NCBI GenBank assembly: GCA_039566865.1
Contig: CM076944.1
Span: 7,400,501-7,464,500, forward strand
Direction of reading: 5' to 3'
Length of the DNA: 64,000 nt
From: Aurelia coerulea
Lineage: Eukaryota; Cnidaria; Scyphozoa; Semaeostomeae; Ulmaridae
Positions 57,088 to 64,000 of the stretch are shown piece after piece; position 1 is the stretch's first letter; every line of letters starts with the position of its first letter. Position numbers and translations under genes: made by a program. The notes below the pieces were generated by a model that worked only from the letters and a program-made list of their open reading frames with translations, had not been told where the DNA came from and ran no database searches.

Positions 57088-57290
57088 TAATTTCTGTTCC
57101 TGTTCCCTGTTCCCTGAGGTTTTAAAGTCTGTTCCTGTTCCTTGAGGTTATGAATTCTGTTCCTTGTTCCTGTTCCTTGAGGTTATAAATTGATTCTGTT
57201 CCTCTTCTTTGTTCCTGCTCCCTGAGGCTACAAATCTTGTTCCTTATTCCTGTTCCCTGAGGTTTTGAAGTCTATTCCCGAGGCTGCGTC
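57088..57290 (+). repeat. Minisatellite, ~45-bp degenerate unit
   Basis: About five copies of TTCTGTTCCTGTTCC(T)TGAGGTT followed by variable A/T bases. Confidence 0.85.
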
Positions 57291-58358
57291 TGTTCCGCAA
57301 AATCACATTGTGGTAGTGGGGGCACATTATGTATTTTGAGTACTGGCACGTGCCATCGGGAAGGGTATCGATTTTCATTATTTTGTGATAAGTAACGGTG
57401 CTGATTTTGACGATTTTGGTACAGAGAACATCTAATTTTATAATTTTGATGAAAAAAAAAAACAAATAGTTGGGCCATCTTTCAAAAATTGTTAAAAGGT
57501 GGTTGTACTTTTTCGAGAAATTGGTGTAATGTTTTAGTGTACATTTTTGTCGAATAATTGGTTATGAGGAAAGGGTGTGTTTTTTTTTAAGTTTAGGTGG
57601 CACGCCACCAACCAAAAGCAAGTCAAGGGCCCCCTCCGGGGATAGCCATTGCTGCATAGCCATTGCTATTGTTAGTTGGACACAGGTGCAACACGGTTAT
57701 TGTCAACGATGTTTTAATTTACTGCGTTGCGTGTATAGATTTGACAGTAAGTCAAAATTGATTCTTGCTACTTCAACACTCCTGTTGAGGCTGCACGCAG
57801 ACAACTTGCGGCCCAGCGTACATTTTTTCTAAATGCTGGAATTTTTATAGGACTTGGAGGCAGACTAGAATCAAAGGTTCAAATTGCACTAAAATTTAGT
57901 GATTGTCATTCAGCATTTCATTTAAGAAATGTACTTTGACGAATCGGATTTTGTTCGTCGATTTTTGTCGTCCAAAACTAAATTATGTGCCTCAACGATT
58001 GACATTTGCTCGATCAAAAACCGATTGAAAATGTCGACTCACTTTTGAGACTCATTAAATTGTCCTCCATTGCGTAAAGCGATCGCTTGTGGCTTGCATT
58101 TTTACAGTTAGAAGTATCTGATTTCATTGCATAAACGTACTTGCTTAGACTTTGCAACATACAGTGGAAATCAATTAATTATTTCAACATACAAGACTGG
58201 AATTGTTTGGAGAGTACTTTCAGCTGAGAAGCTCTTTTGTCTGTCACTAATTTAAGTATAGAGTCGTCTAAGACACTGTGGTGTTTGTGACCGATCCAAA
58301 TATCTCATGTTGCAAGCGTCAATACAGTTATGCAAAATTGAATGATAAAATTTACAAG
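57291..58358. other. Upstream region of TSR gene 2
   Basis: No other gene or repeat with clear ends. An open frame at 57575-57832 is unrecognised. Confidence 0.4.
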
Positions 58359-58780
58359 ATGGAATATCAAGCACTTTTGTTACTCATTTGCCTCGTATTT
58401 GGATTTCTACTCAATGATGTGAGTAGTTGGTGGGATTCAAGACGCCGTCGCCGGCGATGCACCGCCAAAAAATGCGTCTTATCAGCCTGGTCTAGTTGGG
58501 GAAACTGTACTTTACCATGTGGTGGTGTGATGATAAGAACTCGCAACATCACTAAAGTACAGAGCTGCGGAGGGACGTGCGATCGTTTCATAGAAAGAAG
58601 GTCCTGTAATGGCAATTGTTGCCCAGTTGATTGTTCATGGAATTGGGGAAACTGGGGCGCTTGCCAGGGAAGTTGTGGAGCAGGAACACAGAGCAGGAGT
58701 ATCGTTATCACTAGACAAAGCGGTTGCAATGGAGCAGCATGTCCTTCTAACCGCAGCCAGACACGTACATGCACCGGAAG
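58359..58780 (+). CDS. Secreted Arg-tract double thrombospondin-repeat protein, gene 2 (3' incomplete)
   Basis: ATG 58359: the frame upstream is open but MEYQALLLLICLVFGFLLND is a clear signal peptide. Then SSWWDS, six arginines, CTAKKC. TSR1: LSAWSSWGNCTLPCGGVMIR...VQSCGGTCDRFIERRSCNGN. TSR2: CCPVDCSWNWGNWGACQGSC...SGCNGAACPSNRSQTRTC. Both repeats lie in one uninterrupted exon, unlike gene 1. Exon ends GGAAG|gtaggg in phase 2; the in-frame TAG just beyond belongs to the intron if splicing matches the paralogues. Final exon not located (a weak candidate acceptor, acatag at 59967, lies in LINE sequence). N-glycosylation sequons (NCT, NIT, NRS) are present. Role unknown: secreted, perhaps matrix or defence. 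Confidence 0.85.
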
Positions 58781-58843
58781 GTAGGGTACTGATCTAGTTA
58801 AACCATCTTATCGTGAGAAGGCTTTGATACACTCTCATATTGA

Positions 58844-58844
<1 letters not shown>

Positions 58845-58929
<85 letters not shown>
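58845..58929. repeat. (TTA)n microsatellite, left of retroelement
   Basis: About 28 uninterrupted TTA units; with 59654-59741 it brackets a retrotransposon fragment. Confidence 0.95.
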
Positions 58930-59652
58930 GAATGTTACGCACAAATGAATTAACATTTGGAATTACTGTCCAAGATATCGGGTCACATCTAGTGTCCTTA
59001 GATATCAAGAACCTGTCTGATGATTCTCGCCGTGCCTAGAAGGGTTGACTTCTGGATTAACTCAATTCTTGTTGTTACACATATTTCCTTCAGGTACTGT
59101 TCAAGTCTGCCTGTTACAGTGCCAAGGGCACCTATGACAATTGGGATGACCTTGGTTGACACATTCCAAATCTTTCTGATTTCTCTGGCTAGATCTTGGT
59201 ACTTTGTGATCTTTTCCTGTTCCTTGTTTCTTATGTTCACATCAACTGGTATGGCTACGTCTATTATGATCGTTTCATTCAAATTTTTATCCACTATTAT
59301 GATGTCTGGCCTTCTCGCATGTATTTCAAGATCCGTCTGTACTGTAAAGTCCCATAATACTTTGAAGTGTTCATTTTCAACAACGCTCTCAGGTTGATGT
59401 TGGTACCACTTGTCACTAATTTCAAACCCTCGCTGACGTAAAATATCCCAGTGGAGTGCTCTGGCTACGCAGTCATGTCGGCGTTTGTATTCTTTTTGCG
59501 CAAGATTGCTACATCCGCTTACAATGTGGTGGATTGTTTCATCCTTTTCACTGCACATCCTGCATTTTGCATCTTCCCTGCTTTTATCAATCCTTGCTTT
59601 TATGGCATTCGTTCTGAGGGACTGTGACTGTGCAGCCATTATCATTCCTTCG

Positions 59653-59653
<1 letters not shown>
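58930..59653 (-). mobile_element. 3' fragment of a restriction-like-endonuclease non-LTR retrotransposon (R4/Dong-like)
   Basis: Minus frame to a stop at 58998. CRMCSEKDETIHHIVSGCSN is the CCHC-type motif after reverse transcriptase. WDFTVQTDLEIHARRPDIII, VDK and ETIIIDVAIPVDVNIRNKE fit the PD-(D/E)xK endonuclease of R2/R4/NeSL-type elements. The 5' part including the catalytic RT domain is missing. (TAA)n flanks both sides in element orientation. Dong-type R4 elements target TAA repeats, so the context supports that clade. Inactive copy. Confidence 0.75.
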
Positions 59654-59732
<79 letters not shown>

Positions 59733-59741
59733 CATCATTAT
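59654..59741. repeat. (TTA)n microsatellite, right of retroelement
   Basis: About 27 TTA units, then a few ATC units. Confidence 0.95.
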
Positions 59742-59754
59742 TAAACATCTATTT

Positions 59755-60190
59755 AAAGTATGCTAAAAAATGAATAGCTAAATTACAGCTAATTAAGGCC
59801 TACTATTTACAATATATATAATTTACAATAAAACTATTAATATATATTACAGACAAATCAGAGTTAATATGTATCACGTTAGAAAACCAACTTGCTGGAT
59901 GTATACTTTGCAAAGCCTACAGTTGCATTTTCCACCATTCCAACATCTAATTCGTTTTTTGAACATAGGAAGGCTGTTTGATTGTTTTAGTTCTTGTGCG
60001 GTAAATGCTGCCACAGTTTATTTCCAAGGTAAGTAATGGACTCAACTCCAAAGGACGTAGTTCGTACTTTTGGCAGTTGAGCGTCATTACCATGCCTTAG
60101 GCAGTACCTAGTATTTCGTTGCATGAAATTATCCTTCATGAATGGTGGATTCAGACCGCATTTTGTTTTATAAATTTCAGTCATGTATTA
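59755..60190 (-). mobile_element. LINE reverse transcriptase C-terminal fragment
   Basis: Minus frame 60184-59987: MTEIYKTKCGLNPPFMKDNF, then RNTRYCLRHGNDAQLPKVRT and GVESITYLGNKLWQHLPH. The RN.RY.LR....P.VRT...G.ES..YLG.K.W..LP pattern is the C-terminal end of LINE RTs. AT-rich 3' region extends to ~59755. Confidence 0.7.
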
Positions 60191-60424
60191 GAGTATTAGC
60201 CCTTGCAAAACCTAACCGTATGGCCTTAGTGATAGCTGTTTTTGTAGCATGATGGCAGAATGTTTGTCCCTGATGCTTTGAATGAGAAACCAAATTATGA
60301 TACGACATTTCGTTCGATGTAAGTTGCGAACTCCATCGTTTTGTCAGTAAGGAGGGGAACTGTTTTTCATTGCTGGGACCTTGACTTGAGAATGAACGGT
60401 TTCCTCCAGCATAGGTTCCAAATC

Positions 60425-60960
60425 TTTAAAAATGGTTGGTGTAAAATTCAGTTACCTATTTCTTTGAACTGAATGACTTCAAAGAAGCTTTAGCTATTTC
60501 TCTATAATTCTACCATTGGACTTTTCTGAAATCTTCAATATTTTCAGAATTAGAGTGTTTTTCTTCTTTTTCAAGAATTTAAGAAAAAAATGTCTAAACT
60601 GTTTGACGCAAAATGAAATAATTTCGAAGAAAACCATAGTTTATGGATGTCTACAATATGGTATCAAGCAAAAGTACTCTACGTTCGTGCGCAGAAGTAC
60701 GTTCTCCATTTTTTTTGTCTGCAGTTTGTTTGGTGGCTTCACCCAAGCCACCAAAAAAATGCTCGTTAAAATCCACTTATATCCAAGCAATCGTAAGAGA
60801 TATGAATGTTTGGATTTTTCCTCTAGATATGATATGATGCCTTCATTTTCGAAAAACAGGTTAACGTCTGTGTGCTATTGCCCATCAAAAACTTCAAAAT
60901 CACCGCTTCGACCGAAATTTGGAGACGGAGCCCTTTAATATATAGTCTATTGTATTTGAC
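60425..60960. mobile_element. Dispersed repeat, related to 9928-10395 and 14520-14830
   Basis: GGTGTAAAATTCAGTTACCT matches the 9.9-kb family. From 60685 on, GTCTGCAGTTTGTTTGGTGG and TCCACTTATATCCAAGCAAT match 14580-14655 and beyond. Confidence 0.55.
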
Positions 60961-61069
60961 TATTTTGACACGTGCTATTTCATTGTGTAGCCAAATAGAC
61001 GATGGATATGTGGACGGTTCTTTTGTCTATTTGTAGCAGCTAGTCGAAGTAGCTGTCGATTCTATTTGA

Positions 61070-61256
61070 TTAAAAGGAATGTAAGCATATAAAAGTGGCT
61101 CAATTCACTTGCGATCAGATTCTAGCCTATCAGATACCAGTATTTCCTGTTGACGTCGATCAGTTACCCAAATATGGAGCGGCACGTGTCATAACATATT
61201 GTCTTTGCGCGGCTATTTTTATCAAGGGCTTATATATGCTTAGATTCCCTTTCAGG
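61070..61256. mobile_element. MITE, inverted copy of 32650-32829
   Basis: TTAAAAGGAATGTAAGCATA at left, TATGCTTAGATTCCCTTTCA at right. Lies about 370 bp upstream of TSR gene 3. Confidence 0.75.
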
Positions 61257-61628
61257 CCAATTTTTTAGTTTCTTACGAAAAATATACGCCCATGATGCTG
61301 TTAGATATAGTCTGCAGTGTTTGTGCTAGACATTGCAAGCCCAATCAGGTCATATATTTCTGTCAATGAGGTGCCAATGTTAATCACCACTTGTTGTCAG
61401 TACGCAAGAGGGCCAAGTGCACTCACAGTAAGATTGCGGCTTCTCAAATCCTTATGACAATAAAAATACCTATCATTAGCCAATGTTGATTGATCATCTA
61501 CCGAGACCCTGCTTGAGTAAACTCAACGTTATGTAGAAAATTACGTCAAGAGAGGAACTGGCCTTTTCACGTTGCTGCCGAACGAAGGTGGAGGAGGCAA
61601 CGACTTTTGGAAGTCATTCTCCAACGAA

Positions 61629-62056
61629 ATGTATTCGAGTACTTTATTTATTGCTCTGGCTGTAGTATTGAGTTTTTTGTGTGAAGATGTGGAGAGCTGG
61701 TGGGCATCAAGACGAAGGCGAAGACGTTGTTCTGCATCTAACTGTCACGTAACGGGATGGTCATCGTGGGGCTCCTGTTCACAGAACTGTGGAAATTCAG
61801 GAACACAGTCAAGACAGAGACGCGTAACTCGTGTGCAAAGTTGTGGAGGTGGTTGCTATCATTTATCAGAGTCCAGAGCCTGCAACAGGAGATGCTGCCC
61901 CGTTAATTGTGCATGGAATTGGGGTAATTGGGGTGCTTGCCAAGGATGTGGTACTGGAAGGAGAAGTAGGAATGTGGTGGTTTCAAGGAATCCATCCTGT
62001 GGGGGAGCGGCCTGTCCAGGCAGCAGAAGTGAGTCACAGTCTTGTAACACTGGAAG
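61629..62056 (+). CDS. Secreted Arg-tract double thrombospondin-repeat protein, gene 3 (3' end uncertain)
   Basis: ATG 61629 gives signal peptide MYSSTLFIALAVVLSFLCED, then VESWWAS, six arginines and CSASNC. The open frame reaches further upstream but adds only non-signal residues. TSR1: TGWSSWGSCSQNCGNSGTQS...SCGGGCYHLSESRACNRR. TSR2: CCPVNCAWNWGNWGACQGCG...NPSCGGAACPGSRSESQSC. One exon for both repeats, ending GGAAG|gtatga in phase 2. A possible last exon is at 63153-63183. Closest to gene 2 in exon structure and in CPV(N/D)C.WNWGNWGACQG. Tandem duplication on the same strand. Confidence 0.85.
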
Positions 62057-63152
62057 GTATGAAAATGTAATCTTCGCGTAACGTGCTCTTTTTATCGATG
62101 TTTACATCCAATTTTTTTATCAAGAAATGACCATTTGACTACCTTTTGCAAGTAAAACCCCCCTTCGTTGTTGATTTCCTTGGTAAGAGGAGGGCGCAGG
62201 GTTACTGTATCCTTCAAAATACGAATCTTGTACCAATAATAATGAAAAGTTCATGGAAGTCAATCATTTGTTGATTGAACATATTTTGTGGGAAGCGTTT
62301 TCCCATGACCTCAACAAAATATGTATTTGATTTTTCATCCCCTTCTCGTCAGAAAGAGTCATATGACGAGATGTTGTTTGGTGGGTAGCTTGCTCATTTA
62401 TTGTGCAGGCGAGAGAAGAGCGTACTTGAGAAAATTTCGAAAGCAGAAGTAGACTTATTATTGTTTCAACATTAGTGGGCTACCACAATTGGAAAAGTGA
62501 AATGTGCTCTAATGTGCTCCCCCTGGGTCTGGATCCGGGGATCTTCTGGAGGATCTTCGGGTCGCCAAACCAATTAGACACACCATCCCCTTGGGGTATA
62601 CTACGTATTTAGTTATCGTTTATTATTAGAACTTCGTTTATTTAGGAAGGGGGAAATGTAGTGAACCTCCTGTTATACACCCGCCCTTCAGTAGTCACGT
62701 GACTCAGTAGTAGTATTTATGTTTTGTTTGGGCCTATCATCTTCATTCAGTTACAGTCTTTCGCAGTAAGCTAAAGTTCAATCAGTTCAATCGAATATAG
62801 TAACTAACAAGACCACACTTTGCACAACACACGAAATTCGCCAGAAACCTAGACTTTACTTTATTTCATACATAGTACTCGTGCGTCAAAAGTTATATTG
62901 ACAAATCCATTGTGCCACCCTGCCACTTATACACAATAGAATCTTTGGAGAAATCTGGAGTTAGGAAGACAATGTAGGATCTCGGAAAGAGGTTGAGTAA
63001 CGCTAATTGTGCGACCTCGATTCCAAACAACGCACTAACATGGTAATGATTGTTGCTTTGTAACTGTTATGTTGTTGTTTTAGGAATATTTGGCAGGTAT
63101 TCAAGGAATACTTTATGTTTTCTATTGTTTTGATATACTAATTAAATTGCAG
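62057..63152. other. Probable terminal intron of TSR gene 3
   Basis: No repeats with clear ends. A small alternative exon-like GAATATTTGGCAG lies after tgttttag at 63084. Confidence 0.35.
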
Positions 63153-63183
63153 GAAGGGAAAGTCTTCCCCCGGGGATGAATAA
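63153..63183 (+). CDS. Candidate terminal exon of TSR gene 3
   Basis: Acceptor aaattgcag; the first base completes the Arg codon left by phase 2, then KGKSSPGDE-type tail (RKGKSSPGDE) and TAA at 63181-63183. Phase fits, but no counterpart was found behind genes 1 and 2. Confidence 0.3.
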
Positions 63184-64000
63184 TTTATTTATTTAGGGGG
63201 CTTCCCTTCTCCCAAGATGATGAAATACTGTAAAAGCTCTATTAAGCCCCCCTTCTCTATTAAGCCCTCTCTAATAAGCCCCTCCCCTGAGCCAATATTT
63301 CAAATAAGCCCCCCGCTCTATTGAGCTCCCCACTTATATAAGATTCCAGAGGTTACCAAGGATTTTCCATTTATTGAGCTAAATAACTTTGCATGTTAAT
63401 TTTGATATGGTTTGAGATAAAATTATGTCGAGTTTATATATTTCACTTGTAAAATACATCTGAGGAGCTGTATTCAACTAAAACATGGCTCCCTGGAAGA
63501 TCAGTCCCGTCCTTGAATTATCACTTTTTATGTATGTATGTAAAACATTGTTCGTATTAATTGAATCACAGGCAAGGAAAATACTTCTTACAACAGCTCT
63601 GTCTATTTTGTAACTTGTGGTTGCTTCAAATCCATTTTTCGTGTACATTCCAAATTTTGATATCATTTTTTGAAATTCTGCATTATTTTGTCATGACATC
63701 ACAAAGAAGTTTACCAGAATTCCTTTAAAATGGTAGTTTGATCAACAACAAGTGAAGAAGGAGAGGAATCAATCCAAGAAGAAAATGGAACGTAGTTTCA
63801 AACAGATTTTGGAAACCTTGTAGAGGAAGAATTCTACATTTCGATTGATATTAATTACAGTTTCATGCCATTTTTTCCGGCAATTCATTCGTTGACGAGA
63901 CTACTATTGTTTCAAAGGGCTTCTATAAATTTCTTTGCGATGCCACAAGACGTTGACGCAGAATTCCAAAAAGTTACTTCAAAATTCAAAATCTAAATGA
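63184..64000. other. Right edge, repeats only
   Basis: 63229-63330 has tandem CTCTATTAAGCCCC-type words, as at 12608. The rest is AT-rich without recognised features. Confidence 0.45.

Noticed and set aside
57088..57290. CRISPR-like array
   Set aside because: Units are degenerate and contiguous without unique spacers, and the DNA is from an animal.
58998..59738. 246-residue protein with a long isoleucine run
   Set aside because: The poly-Ile part is translated TTA/TAA microsatellite; only the retrotransposon-derived part is meaningful.

Overview
The window looks like nuclear DNA of an invertebrate animal. It is AT-rich, its genes have short exons with clear GT..AG splice sites, introns run to several kb, and intergenic and intronic space is packed with non-autonomous transposons. 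Small secreted proteins with an arginine tract followed by thrombospondin type 1 repeats suggest a cnidarian. That placement is inference; nothing in the window fixes the taxon. No bacterial operons, rRNA genes, CRISPR arrays or convincing intact tRNA genes were seen.

Layout. (1) 56-21203, + strand: ten well supported exons, plus one doubtful one, of a PLP-dependent acidic amino acid decarboxylase of the cysteine sulfinate decarboxylase (CSAD/GADL1) type. The first ~165 residues lie off the left edge. Its introns are full of MITEs, including a four-element nest at 3.07-5.47 kb. (2) 16617-18077, + strand: an intronless 486-residue SAPCD2-like protein inside the last CSAD intron. (3) 21.2-28.2 kb: no gene seen, but well delimited elements: a hAT element directly after the CSAD stop, a 600-bp palindrome, a TTAA-flanked piggyBac-like MITE and other inverted-repeat elements. 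(4) 28236-29537 (+) and 33110-34423 (-): two convergent paralogues with an uncharacterised Trp/His/Cys-rich domain and up to three ubiquitin-like folds. (5) 34.5-45.6 kb: repeats, LINE and hAT remnants, a ribozyme-like motif and one doubtful exon. (6) 45.6-62.1 kb: three tandem genes for secreted arginine-tract, double thrombospondin-repeat proteins. Between them lie a 1-kb insertion with a 20-bp duplication and a second ribozyme-like motif, and a 3' fragment of a restriction-like-endonuclease retrotransposon inside TAA repeats.

The decarboxylase probably makes hypotaurine/taurine or beta-alanine precursors. The SAPCD2-like protein probably acts in cell polarity or mitosis. The thrombospondin-repeat proteins are secreted. 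These genes show no shared pathway. The clearest shared theme is transposons: TA-flanked palindromic mariner-type MITEs, hAT, piggyBac-like, LINE and R4/Dong-like elements. Many transposon boundaries and target duplications can be read directly. All splice models are from visual inspection of splice signals, reading phase and family similarity; no alignment was run.
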